Positions 47,924-59,957 of a DNA stretch of 64,000 bases are shown piece after piece (the first letter of the stretch is position 1; each line of letters begins with the position of its first letter). Location: positions 33,134,790 to 33,198,789 of the forward strand of contig NC_133110.1 in the NCBI RefSeq assembly GCF_022965805.1, written 5' to 3'. Under the pieces are notes generated by a model, which was given only the letters and a program-made list of their open reading frames with translations, had not been told where the DNA came from and made no database searches. The stretch is from Primulina eburnea. Lineage: Eukaryota; Streptophyta; Magnoliopsida; Lamiales; Gesneriaceae. Position numbers and translations under genes: made by a program.

Positions 47924-48144
47924 CTTTTACTGGTAATCCACCAACTCCTGGCGGCTTCTCGTAATTGATAAGGCACCATTTTAACCCTCTGTTCATCTGT
48001 ACAATCAAGCAAATCAAACAAGATTTCTATCTCATCAAACCAGTTCTGACAATCTTCAGATGTCTCAGTACCACTCAGAATCGGCGGCTGTAATAACTCA
48101 AACTCTTTCATCTTTTCTTCTAACTGAGCTTCTGATACATCCAT
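47924..48144 (-). pseudogene. Gypsy gag N-terminus, 3'-deleted
   Basis: From ATG at 48144 (minus) the frame reads MDVSEAQLEEKMKEFELLQP, then GTETSEDCQNWFDEIEILFD and REAARSWWITSKRK. This is the start of a Gypsy retrotransposon gag (the W...RRWW-type core). After SWWITSK it runs straight into integrase-side sequence at about 47924, so the rest of gag, protease and RT are deleted. The same junction is present at 59420, showing that the two copies share the deletion. It would be a truncated particle protein. Confidence 0.75.
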
Positions 48145-48506
48145 CTGTTCAGACGAAGTGCTACCCCTTTCTGGAAATCTCCGAGGCGGTATATCTGAAT
48201 ATCAAACAGATTAGTACCCAATCTATACAGTCTGTCTCAGCCCTCCTCTGATCATATACCTCTGATCCAGACTCAATTCTGATTCAGGCTTGGTAATTAC
48301 ATGCTGTAATCAACTCAGATAACAAACGACATGTAATAGGAAAAGCAATAAATCATGCTAGCACACACAATGTTATTCAACATTGAAACAAATCTCATGC
48401 TAGCAATCATATGCAAGGAAGACAATTCAATCTACCCCGCTCATTCTCTACTATCTCATTCTAAAAGATCTATCAATTCTGACTATCTCAATCTAAAGGA
48501 TCTATG

Positions 48507-48520
48507 GCTCTGATACCACC
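48507..48520 (-). promoter_or_regulatory. Primer binding site before LTR B
   Basis: Minus strand GGTGGTATCAGAGC, three bases from the LTR end; initiator-tRNA-Met type. Confidence 0.85.
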
Positions 48521-48523
48521 TGT

Positions 48524-49507
48524 TGTGGGGACCCGGGCTCTAACTCAATTATTTTGGGATTTATTGGATCTTTGCTCGAAAATGTGGGTCAAAATTTTGC
48601 TTTTAACATGAACTCAAATGTATAATTAAAGCATAACATGTCTCTATATTAATTAAACAACATAATGTACATACAAGTCTGTCTAGTACAATCATACGCT
48701 AGTGTTTAAATGCCAACTACAAATATCAGTAGTACAAGTCTAATAAGCAAACATTAGAAATCTTCAACTCCCGAGATCTCCACGCTATCCTCAACCTCTC
48801 ATCTAGCTCGAGACCCAGATCCTGCCCCACCTGTTGCCATGCACACATACAGACACGACAACAGCCGGATAACTCCGGTGAGAACAAATCCCAGTATAAA
48901 ACATGGTAAGCATGTATAGAAACAATCTAAATCATAAAACATGCTATCATGAACATATTCAAAAGTAATAGATTTCATAATCTATGAAATCAAATCAAAA
49001 TAAGCATGCAACCCAATTCAGATACACATGAAATTTAAATCAAATCATATAACCATGCTGTCATGACTGGAAGCAATAAACATGGATTTCATAGTCTATG
49101 AAACCACATTCATAACCACATGCAGTTCTAGTCAACTCATGTCTAGACTCGACTCAACTATATCTCTAAGGATCCCGGGGTGAATAAGACGTCACTGTCT
49201 GTCACCTACCCTCCCAATCGGGGTGACGTACGTCTTATTCCTAGACTTCGGTCATATCTGTATCGAATAATCTACAATAGGAGGGTGTTTGCTCCTATGT
49301 AACGATACACCGAACGTCTAGAAGTCTGACTATCTGTCAAACTTTCCTACCTCAAATGCAATGTATAACAATCTGTAAACAAAGCAAGTTCATTTCAAAG
49401 GATTTGAATATAAAGTCTATAAACAAATCACAATTATATCAAAAGATAAACAATAATCAAGTATGTGATTTTATTGGGAAACTCAAATGAGATCTGATTT
49501 GAGTTAT
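48524..49507 (-). repeat. LTR B, first 984 bp only
   Basis: It is nearly identical to 41781-42767 of LTR A. After GAGTTAT (49507) the sequence AAAA leads into the terminus of an LTR in the opposite orientation, so the rest of this LTR is missing. Confidence 0.85.
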
Positions 49508-49511
49508 AAAA

Positions 49512-50087
49512 TGTAATGCCCAAGAATTATAGAATTGATAAACCAAGATTGTTAATCTTCGTTAATGTAAGACTCGAAAGATATGAGAATGCATGACATG
49601 CAATTTTGTGTATACTTGCGTGATTACTGGTTTATGAGTTCGAGGACGAACTCTTGTCTAAGAGGGGGAGAAATGTAAGGCTCGAGAATTATTCGTTGTC
49701 ATTGATGTTAGACTTGTGGAAATAATAATGCATGAATTATGAGATTTTGAGCAGCAGAGCCGAAGCCACATCGCACCCGCGGTGCTAAGACTACCGCACC
49801 CGCGGTGTAGGTGACAGAAATTGGTGAATTTGTGCGAACAGACACCGCACCCGCGGTGCTAGCAAGACCGCCCCCGCGGTGTGAGACCGCACCCGCGGTC
49901 ATGTAAGGACCGCACCCGCGGTCTAAGAATTCCAGAAAATAATATTGCTGCCGAGAGCACAGCGCACCCGCACTCTTGAGTCACCGCACCCGCGGTCTGC
50001 ATGCGAGATTGCCACCTTTGAATTTCGTGTTGACACATGGCATGTATATATATACATAAAGTTGCTGAGTCTTCATTCTCCTTTCAG
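49512..50087 (+). repeat. Oppositely oriented LTR piece inserted in LTR B
   Basis: It begins exactly at an LTR terminus (TGTAATGCCCAAGAATT) and is the reverse complement of 43378-43954, including internal LTR/PPT boundary, decamer array (about 49775-50000) and TATA box. It ends near 50087-50091 at a shared ATTG, where LTR D2 sequence begins. It is best read as the 5' end of a plus-strand copy that landed in LTR B and was later truncated. Confidence 0.8.
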
Positions 50088-50547
50088 ATTGCACGTCGCA
50101 CCGCGGGTGCGGTCATACATGCACCGCGGGTGCGGTCCAGTTTCGTCGATTCTATCCAGATTTCCCGAAGCTTGACCGCGGGTGCGGTTCTTCCAATATC
50201 GCGGGTGCGGTCTCCCCAATGTAGCAGCACCGCGGGTGCGCTCCTGCTAGCACCGCGGGTGCGGTGTTGCTACGGAATTTCTTGCCAACTTTCTATCCAT
50301 GCACCGCGGGTGCAGTCGTGACTGGCACTGCGGGTGCGGTATGGCTTCGGCCTCATTTTCAAAATTCCATAATTGCATGACCACGGGTGCACTCCCGTTC
50401 TGGGCGCGGGTGCGGTCTTGCAAAACCCAACTTTTCCTTGTCTTTTCTTCCCTCATTGCATGACATGCATTCTCATATCTTCCAAATCTCTCAATAATGA
50501 AGATTGATAATCTTGATTTATCAATTCAATAATTCTCGAGCATTACA
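50088..50547 (-). repeat. 3' LTR of element D2, only the array end left
   Basis: It matches 55914-56349, ending CTCGAGCATTACA before TTTCTCCTCCTCTTAGA. It carries one more decamer unit near 50229 than the partner LTR (a gain or loss of about 28 bp). The other 1.5 kb of the LTR is replaced by LTR B and the opposite-strand piece. Confidence 0.8.
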
Positions 50548-50699
50548 TTTCTCCTCCTCTTAGATTTGAGTTCGTCCCCGAACTCATAAACAATCACTTC
50601 GAAGATAACAAAGGAAATGCATACCAGAGTTAAATCAAAACTCAAATGTCTGATTCCGGTCTGGAATAAGAATTTACTAAGTATAAGGTCATAATACTT

Positions 50700-52757
50700 C
50701 TCCAATTCTTTCTGTTAGAATCAATCTCGCATTACTGGCTATACAGCATCCGTATATACCGATCTATAGCTCACGACATATCAGTATTATCAGCTATTAT
50801 CAAATCTGTTTATCTCAAACAAGGTCATATATAATCTTTAGTCTCAATTACCAATCATCATCATTCGCCGTTGGTTGCTTTAGTCTGTCCATTCTGAACT
50901 ACATTCATTCTGTTCTGCTTTCTCTGTAAAAGAATTCTGTAGTATTCACTGTATAATATCTTGTCTATAGCTATCTCATTACCCATCTGATAATCTGAGA
51001 GTTATAATTATACCATAATTCATATAATGACAATATGAACTATCATCTAGTGCTAACATCCAGCACTTCAGTTCTCTGAATATCTTTCAATATCTGGATT
51101 GTATACTCTGACTGTCCGTCAATCTGTAAATAATCTGCAAAATAACTTATGATATGATCTGTTATAATTGCTATCTCAATCAAAATCACCATCTGATATA
51201 ATCTACTTCTATATTCTAGTCACTCTGACTATGTTCTGACAACAATCTGTGTCATTTGGTTCTGTTTGTACGTTATCTGGTACAAACTAATAGATATAGA
51301 TTGAGCAATCTGTCAATCATAATCATATCATCTTACCATCTGAAGAAAATGGCGGTAATGTCATTACTAAAGCCATAGAAAGGTACTCCCATTTCCATTC
51401 AGAAATATACAAATTCTATAGTAAACTTCTGATTCCTATCTTTCTGTCCTCTTCTGTTAGCAATTCAGACATATCAGTACAATTTCTGCCAACATTTCGG
51501 TACAAATTCTGCCATAACTGATTTAATCTGTCTATATTATAACTATCTGTTCGAATATCATACATTCACAATTACTTGAATGAAAACTGAACTCACTACT
51601 GTGCATTTCTGACACTATCTGTGCTTTCAGATTCGAACTATCCTGTATAAACAATCAGTTAATAATATAAAATAAAGAAGAAATACCTACCTGGTATTCG
51701 GCTCTGATTGTAGATATCAATTCTGTTATACAATTCTGAAACATTCTGATATCATAACACAACCAGTCTACTACAAAACACAAAATCACATATCTGTTTC
51801 TCTGACCGATACCCTGCTCTGATTATCGAAATACTGCTCTGACCATTCTGATCACGTTTCTGAACTGCTGAAATTATAGAATTCATTTCTGATACAAGCT
51901 GGACTGTATATACCCTCAACAGTTCAGAAAATCTGTATCAATACTGATTCAGAATAACAATAATCTATACTAATCTAGTAAATATATAGGATTGTAAATT
52001 CTAACAATACTATCGATTTTGACAAATCAATCAGATCTTCATGCCATTCTGATCCACTGCTATATATCATCTGCAAATATAATATGCTCCCCAAACAATA
52101 CAATTTGTATAAAATACTGATCTAGAAGCAATCATTCTCGAGCAGTTCAAAACACAATCATATCAGATAATCTGTCAACTCATAGAATATCAATCTCTGA
52201 CAATTCTGACATTTCTGATTTCCTGATTTTTCTGATATTGGTATCTGATCAGTCACTGATCACAATATCAACTGTCTCAAAATCAATCAGTATACTAACA
52301 TCAGATATCATTTATTCTGAATACAATCTGTTTCAAACAAAATACATATCTGAACAATTTCTGTATACAAGAATCATAATTCTCAGAATATTTATAATGA
52401 TCTTTCAAATATTCTTTCAATTCATCTTGTATCATTCTGTACACTCAATATCATTCTGTACTGAATTCTAAAACAACAATCAGTATCTGATCTGAATTCA
52501 ATTCTGAAATCTATCTTTTTGATATCAAGCAAATCTAATATCTGATCTAGGCAAACATCAGCCAACTCATACATCATTGGCAAATCTGCCAATTCTAGGC
52601 TCGATTTCAGTGAATCTACTGAATACATAAGGATGCAATCTGCTCCTTTCTGTACTAATCGAGTCATATATAATACAGATATCAAAGGAATTCCAAATCT
52701 AGAATTCGTACTAGGGTATATCCACTGATCAGTCCTCTCTGGTCTGAATCTTACCAT
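50700..52757 (-). pseudogene. Pol remnants of element D2 (linker, RT side, integrase)
   Basis: At 52757-52422 the frame contains LVQKGADCILMYSVDSLKSS, LELADLPMMYELADVCLDQI and FRIQYRMI, which follows the Gypsy protease-RT linker pattern (pVvxEFPDVFPxxLPGLPP...YRM) in decayed form. At 51405-51382 it reads ISEWKWEY and at 51126-51073 QIDGQSEYTIQILKDIQRT, the C-terminal half of Gypsy integrase. Between them (51440-52420) I recognise no RT or RNase H motif, and the space is too short for both. The YxDD motif was not found. Non-functional. Confidence 0.65.
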
Positions 52758-53073
52758 TTCTGGAACAATTCTACAATATATCTGTACTTGTTCAGCATAT
52801 ACATATCAATAATGCGTTCAAATCAGAAAACACAAGTACATCATAATCTATCTGTATCTCTATTTCATTCTCATCTTACTGTAGTATACCATATATACAG
52901 AAATCTCTGATATCAACATTTCCTCAACAAGCTAGGAAATCAATACTATAGTACAACTAGACCCAAATCAGATACAACATATCTCCATGCTACTCCATCA
53001 GCTATACTCATATGAAATGCATTAGTATATATCAATACATATGCAATAGAATCATAAAGAATAGTACCTGTCA

Positions 53074-54030
53074 TCATATCTGGGTCTGTTCCACAATCAG
53101 TGTCATCAGATGATTCTGTTCCCTAAAATCTTCGGGAATCTCTTTGAGGACAAACTCTCGCAAAGTGTCCCGACTGTTTACAGACATTGCATCTACTAAG
53201 TACTCCCCGGCAGTGTTCTGTGGAATGTCTTCCTCCGCAAGTTCTGCAGTATACCCCCGTATAACTCGGACTGGAAACACTGGAGCTAGATGAACGACTC
53301 TGTCCACCTCCTAACTTCTTAAACTGTTTCTTTTCGATCTTCAATGGTTCTTTCTTTTTACCACTGTTGCTGCCAATCTCAACTCTGGAAGGCAGTTGTT
53401 GTGGATTCGATGCTGGAAGATCATACGATGCTCCCTGTTGTCCTATCAGAAACGTTTATGCTCTTTTGGCTCTGTTCAATGTATCAGCAAAATTACTCGA
53501 TCGCTTCACATTTACCAATGTACGTATCTCAGGATTCAATCCCTGAAGGAACTGGCTAGACATCGCATCATCATTCCTAGCCACAAGAGGGGCAAAACGT
53601 AATAAGGTGAAGAACTGTGCCAAATACTCATCAATACTCATCTGACTCTGTCTCAAGTTAGTAAACTCTGCACTTCTGTCCTGTCTAGTATGATGTAGGG
53701 AAGAATCTTTGATAAAATTCAAATTTAAAGATCTTCCACGATATTGCTGAACAACTCTGTTCTAAAGCTCCTTTGGTTAGTAACCACCATCTTCTTGCAG
53801 TCTCTTGCAATTGGTTCTCAATCAGGTTAACTCTACACTCATCTGTGAGACCAAGAAATTCAAATACCATTTCTGTCTCCTCAAGCCAATTCTCACAATC
53901 TGCTGGTGTCTCAGTTCCCTTCAGAATCGGCGGTAGAAATGACTTAAACCTCTTCATCTGTGTTTCTATCTGATTCTCTGATATATCTATCTGTTCAGTC
54001 GAAGTACTGCCCTTTTCTGAAATTCTCCGA
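53074..54030 (-). pseudogene. Gag of element D2, start codon lost and frameshifted
   Basis: The first recognisable residues near 54000 are STSTEQIDISENQIETQM; the related copy at 48144 has EQMDVS, so the start Met is ATA here. The core has ILKGTETPADCENWLEETEM, QLQETARRWW and, in the next piece (53722-53456), MSIDEYLAQFFTLLRFAPLV and FLQGLNPEIRTLV. The C-terminal piece (53344-53074) shows two zinc knuckles, CRTCGGRHSTEHC and CNVCKQSGHFARVC. Three frames are used, so at least two frameshifts exist. Gag would assemble particles and bind RNA. Confidence 0.85.
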
Positions 54031-54351
54031 GGCGGTATATCTGAATATCAAACCGGTTAGTACACAGTCTATACAATCAGTCTTAGCCCTCCTCTGATCA
54101 TATACCTCTGATCGAGACTCAATTCTGATTCAGGCTTAACAATTTCATGCTGTAATCAACTCCGATACAAACAACATGTAATAGGGAAAACAGTAAATCA
54201 TGCTAGCACCCATAATGTAATTCAACATTATAATAAATCTCATGCTAGCAATCACATGCAAGGAAGGAAATTCAATCTACCCCGCTCATTCTCTATTATC
54301 TCAGTCTAAAAGATCTATCAGTTCTGACTATCTCAATCTAAAGGATCTATC

Positions 54352-54365
54352 GCTCTGATACCACC
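54352..54365 (-). promoter_or_regulatory. Primer binding site of element D2
   Basis: Minus strand GGTGGTATCAGAGC, three bases (ACA) after the LTR end. Confidence 0.85.
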
Positions 54366-54368
54366 TGT

Positions 54369-56349
54369 TGTGGGGACCCGGGCTCTAACTCAATTCTTTT
54401 GGGATTTAATTAGATCTTTGCTCGAAAATGTGGGTCAAAATTTTGCTTTCAACATTAAGTCAAATGTATAATAAAAGCATGACATATCTTTATAATAATT
54501 AAACAACATCAGGTACATACAAGTCTGTTTCGTACAACATACACTAGTGTTCAAATACCAACTACTAACATAAGTGATACACGTCTAGTAGGAAACACTA
54601 GAAATCTTCAACGCCCGAGATCTCCACGCTATCATCCATCTCTCATCTAGCTCGAGACCCAGATCCTGCCCCACCTGTTGCCATGCACACATACAGACAC
54701 GACAACAGCCGGATAACTCCGGTGAGAACATATCCCAGTATAAAACATGGATGCATGCAATGTAATAATCATATACGAAAGCATAGCATATATCAAATAA
54801 CATGAATGTAAAATCTACAACATGTGAAGGAATACAAGTCTGTATTCAACATGTAGTTCTTGACTCGATTCGTTTCTAATCTAGGGATCCCGGTGTGAAT
54901 AAGACGGTCTGTTACCTACCCAACCACTCGGGGCAACGGTACGTCTTATTCCTAGACTTCGGTCAACTCTGTATCGAGGGTCTACACATATAGCAAATCT
55001 GCTCCTATGCGTCGATACACCGAAACGTCTAGTGTTGGCAAGTCTGCCAATCTCTCCTATCTCAGGACTCGAATACAAATCCATAAACAAGGCATTACAT
55101 AATCAAATGTAATAACAATCTAGTATGTGATTTAGGGAAACTCGTATCAAATCTGAATCGAGTTGTGCAATCCCGTGACCACATGAATTATACCTTTGTC
55201 GTCCCGGTCTGACGAAGACGAAGTCTCGAAGTCAAATCTGTCCATATCAATCTGATAATGACAAATCACATAAATACAATATCAGTATATATCTCAGTTC
55301 AGAATCTGTTCTGATCAATACTCAACTCGGTATACAATCTGATTCAAGTCAACAATATAACAATGAATCTCAATCAATATCATATCTGATCAATCTAAAT
55401 CAATACTGATGTTTCGATGGCATAACAATACAATCCGAATAACTCCGTCAATTCTGAACATCACAGATATAAATCTAGAACCCGTAATCTGTGTCAATAC
55501 AATTCATAATCTGAATATTAACGCAATTCTGATATAAAATCTCAGTCAATATCTTTCAAAAATCATAACAATTACATAACCAGTCTGTTCTTTAATCTGA
55601 CTTCAATTCTATAATGTCTACGGTAACAGAAACGCCATATCTGAATCATATTCAATTCTAACAACATCATATTTTCGAAACATCTCAAAACGTAACAAAA
55701 CTTACGTCCTTATGTAGCTCGTGTCGAGAGGAGTACAGAACTGAAGTCGGTTTTGAATTCTGATAAACGAATTTCTCACAATCGTAACTTGAAACGGCGA
55801 AAGGAATTCCTCTCAAAAGCTTCGTCCTTTTTCTCAAATTCTGAGACATTTACGTGTCAAACATCTATATATATACTGCATGCAACAGCAGGAGACGTGT
55901 CTCATTTTTCAAATTGCACGTCGCACCGCGGGTGCGGTCATACATGCACCGCGGGTGCGGTCCAGTTTCGTCGATTCTATCCAGATTTCCCGAAGCTTGA
56001 CCGCGGGTGCGGTTCTTCCAATACCGCGGGTGCGGTCTCCCCACTGTAGCAGCACCGCGGGTGCGGTGTTGCTACGGAATTTCTTGCCAACTTTCTGTCC
56101 ATGCACCGCGGGTGCAGTCGTGACTGGCACCGCGGGTGCGGTATGGCTTCGGCCTCATTTTCAAAATTCCATAATTGCATGACCACGGGTGCACTCCCGT
56201 TCTGGGCGCGGGTGCGGTCTTGCAAAACCCAACTTTTCCATGTCTTTTCTTCCCTCATTGCATGACATGCATTCTCATATCTTCCAAATCTCTCAATAAT
56301 GAAGATTGATAATCTTGATTTATCAATTCAATAATTCTCGAGCATTACA
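54369..56349 (-). repeat. 5' LTR of element D2, 1981 bp
   Basis: TGTGGGGACCCGGG... to ...CTCGAGCATTACA. Its first part and end align with LTR A but it is a distinct subtype, with other sequence between about 54750 and 55900. Confidence 0.85.
55927..56216. repeat. CGC-N4-GCG decamer array, GGGT type (LTR D2)
   Basis: CGCGGGTGCG at 55927, 55950, 56002, 56025, 56056, 56131 and 56207 and CGCGGGTGCA at 56107. A TATA box (TATATATAT, 55866-55874) lies about 50 bp away on the promoter side. Confidence 0.9.
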
Positions 56350-56357
56350 TTTCCTGT
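56350..56357. other. LTR-LTR fusion point
   Basis: Between LTR D2 and LTR E there are only eight bases, TTTCCTGT. TTT is the usual start of the reversed polypurine tract and CCTGT the last bases before an LTR in this family (compare CCACCTGT at 48516-48523 and 54361-54368). Confidence 0.7.
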
Positions 56358-58532
56358 TGTGGGGACCCGGGCTCTAACTCAATTATTTTGGGATTTATTG
56401 GATCTTTGCTCGAAAATGTGGGTCAAAATTTTGCTTTTAACATGAACTCAAATGTATAATTAAAGCATAACATGTCTCTATATTAATTAAACAACATAAT
56501 GTACATACAAGTCTGTCTAGTACAATCATACGCTAGTGTTTAAATGCCAACTACAAATATCAGTAGTACAAGTCTAATAAGCAAACACTAGAAATCTTCA
56601 ACGCCCGAGATCTCCACGCTATCCTCAACCTCTCATCTAGCTCGAGACCCAGATCCTGCCCCACCTGTTGTCATGCACACATACAGACACGACAACAGCC
56701 GGATAACTCCGGTGAGAACAAATCCCAGTATAAAACATGGTAAGCATGTATAGAAACAATCTAAATCATAAAACATGCTATCATGAACATATTCAAAAGT
56801 AATAGATTTCATAATCTATGAAATCAAATCAAAATAAGCATGTAACCCAATTCAGATACACATGAAATTTAAATCAAATCATATAACCATGCTGTCATGA
56901 CTGGAAGCAATAAACATGGATTTCATAGTCTATGAAACCACATTCATAACCACATGCAGTTCTAGTCAACTCATGTCTAGACTCGACTCAACTATATCTC
57001 TAGGGATCCCGGGGTGAATAAGACGTCACTGTCTGTCACCTACCCTCCCAATCGGGGTGACGTACGTCTTATTCCTAGACTTCGGTCATATCTGTATCGA
57101 ATAATCTACAATAGGAGGGTGTCTGCTCCTATGTAACGATACACCGAACGTCTAGAAGTCTGATTATCTGTCAAACTTTCCTACCTCAAATGCAATGTAT
57201 AACAATCTGTAAACAAAGCATGTTCATTTCAAAGGATTTGAATATAAAGTCTATAAACAAATCACAATTATATCAAAAGATAAACAATAATCAAGTATGT
57301 GATTTTATTGGGAAACTCAAATGAGATCTGATTTGAGTTATATCTTCCCAGATATCACATGAATTATAACTTTCTTGCCGAATCGTCGGTGTCGTCGTCG
57401 AAGTCTCTAGTTCACAATAGCCAACACAAATCTGAAATGGCATAGTCGAGGTGCACTCTATCAATATACATCTCAAACAACTCAATAAACATAGCTGAAA
57501 TCGGTTTCAATACAATTTGACGGCGTAACGGTGTAATTCTCGGTACCGGTCAACTCAATCTCAACAAAACAATATATACAATAACCACAACTCATAATCT
57601 TCATAATATACTCATCAAAACACAATATAACATGCTCAATTCTTCCAATCAATATCGATATACATGCTGGAAATTCGCAAGGCTCGTATACGGTGTCCGA
57701 AAATCATTCTGATAACAAATATACGATGCTCGGTATACCAAGAACATATATTTCTAACAAAATCATAATTTCCCCAATACATAGATTTCGAACCATGCTG
57801 AAAATATTCGAAACTTACAACCTTAGCTAGCCCTCGTTGCAAGGATCAATAATCCGGACTCGGAATTAAAATCAAATGAGCAAATCTTGCACAATCTCAA
57901 ATCTAAGATGACAAAGCTTGAAGAAACAAAGCTTGCTCTCGATTCTTTCCCTCAATCTGAAAGGAGAATGAAGACTCAGCAACTTTATGTATATATATAC
58001 ATGCCATTTGTCAACACGAAATTCAAAGGTGGCAATCTCGCATGCAGACCGCGGGTGCGGTGACTCAAGAGTGCGGGTGCGCTGTGCTCTCGGCAGCAAT
58101 ATTATTTTCTGGAATTCTTAGACCGCGGGTGCGGTCCTTACATGACCGCGGGTGCGGTCTCACACCGCGGGGGCAGTCTTGCTAGCACCGCGGGTGCGGT
58201 GTCTGTTCGCACAAATTCACCAATTTCTGTCACCTACACCGCGGGTGCGGTAGTCTTAGCACCGCGGGTGCGATGTGGCTTCGGCCCTGCTGCTCAAAAT
58301 CTCATAATTCATGCATTCTTATTTCCACAAGTCTAACATCAATGACAACGAATAATTCTCGAGCCTTACATTTCTCCCCCTCTTAGACAAGAGTTCGTCC
58401 TCGAACTCATAAACCAGTAATCACGCAAGTATACACAAAATTGCATGTCATGCATTCTCATATCTTTCGAGTCTTACATTAACGAAGATTAACAATCTTG
58501 GTTTATCAATTCTATAATTCTTGGGCATTACA
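56358..58532 (-). repeat. LTR E of the TGTGGGGACC family
   Basis: Nearly identical to LTR A over its full 2175 bp, including the internal duplicated boundary at 58370 and the decamer array at 58047-58271. Confidence 0.9.
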
Positions 58533-59419
58533 TTTCTCCCCCTCTTAGATCTGAGTTCGTCCTCGAACTCTCAAGTAATCAATTCAGCTATACGAGAAGA
58601 AATGTATACTCGAGTTCAACTCGAACTCAACTCTCTGATTCCAGTTTGGAATAAGAATTCATGAAGTATCCTATCATAATACTTCTTAAACTAACTCTGA
58701 CAGAATCAATCTTGCCATGCGGGTTATACAACATCTGTATAAACCAATTACAGTTTAGTAACCAATACCAATAGTCATTGATCAACCTGTTTATCCCAAT
58801 CAAGGATATACTCAATCTTCCACTCTCAATACCAAGCATCATCATCCGATGTTGGTTTATCAAATCTGTCATTTCTGAGCTATCTTTATTTCTGTCTGAA
58901 TCTTCGTTATATGGACTCTGTAGTACTTACTGTACAATGTGTCATCTGTAACGATCTCCGTACTCTTTTGATAGCTATCACCACACAATCACCCATAAGG
59001 TAACAAAACTTTATGCCAACTAGTGCTAGCATCCAGCACTACCACTCTCTGGATATCTTCCAATATCTGGCTAGTACATTCTGACTGTCTGTCAATCTGT
59101 GAAAAATCTGCGAGAGAGAGCTCATGATATCTTCTATAATAAGTACAAACTCAATCATAATCACAATCTGATATAATCTACTTAAATGTTCTGTTCTATC
59201 TGAACATTTCTTTGACATCGATCTATGTCATTTAATTCTGTTTGTACGTAATTGGGTACAAACTGATAGATATAGATTGAGTAATCTTTCAATCATAATC
59301 ATATCATATCTCAATCTAAAGAAAATGATGGTAATTTCATTACGAAAGCCATAGAAATGTACTCCCATTTCTATTCAGAAATATACAAATTCTATAGTAA
59401 ACTTCTGATTCCTATCTTT
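58533..59419 (-). pseudogene. Decayed integrase segment of element E
   Basis: It is a near copy of 43955-44840 and 47037-47923, with the same degraded integrase traces (minus-strand ISE-stop-K-W near 59361-59385). It joins directly to gag at about 59420. Confidence 0.6.
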
Positions 59420-59640
59420 CTTTTACTGGTAATCCACCAACTCCTGGCGGCTTCTCGTAACTGATAAGGCACCATTTTAACCCTCTGTTCATCTGTACAA
59501 TCAAGCAAATCAAACAAGATTTCTATCTCATCAAACCAGTTCTGACAATCTTCAGATGTCTCAGTACCACTCAGAATCGGCGGCTGTAATAACTCAAACT
59601 CTTTCATCTTTTCTTCTAACTGAGCTTCTGATACATCCAT
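59420..59640 (-). pseudogene. Gag N-terminus of element E
   Basis: The same 82-codon frame as at 47896-48144, beginning MDVSEAQLEEKMKEFELLQP at 59640 and ending after SWWITSKRK in integrase-side sequence. Identical at the protein level by eye, so the duplication is recent relative to the deletion. Confidence 0.75.
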
Positions 59641-59957
59641 CTGTTCAGACGAAGTGCTACCCCTTTCTGGAAATCTCCGAGGCGGTATATCTGAATATCA
59701 AACAGATTAGTACCCAATCTATACAGTCTGTCTCAGCCCTCCTCTGATCATATACCTCTGATCCAGACTCAATTCTGATTCAGGCTTGGTAATTACATGC
59801 TGTAATCAACTCAGATAACAAACAACATGTAATAGGAAAAGCAATAAATCATGCTAGCACACACAATGTTATTCAACATTGAAACAAATCTCATGCTAGC
59901 AATCATATGCAAGGAAGACAATTCAATCTACCCCACTCATTCTCTACTATCTCATTC

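Larger units (their letters stand above)
50088..56349 (-). mobile_element. Gypsy element D2 with gag and decayed pol
   Basis: In minus sense: 5' LTR 56349-54369, PBS 54365-54352, gag, pol remnants, polypurine tract (about 50548-50565), truncated 3' LTR (50547-50088). The internal region is only 3.8 kb, shorter than a complete Gypsy gag-pol, so part of protease/RT is gone. The IPEWKWE-type integrase suggests a chromovirus-like lineage. Confidence 0.8.
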
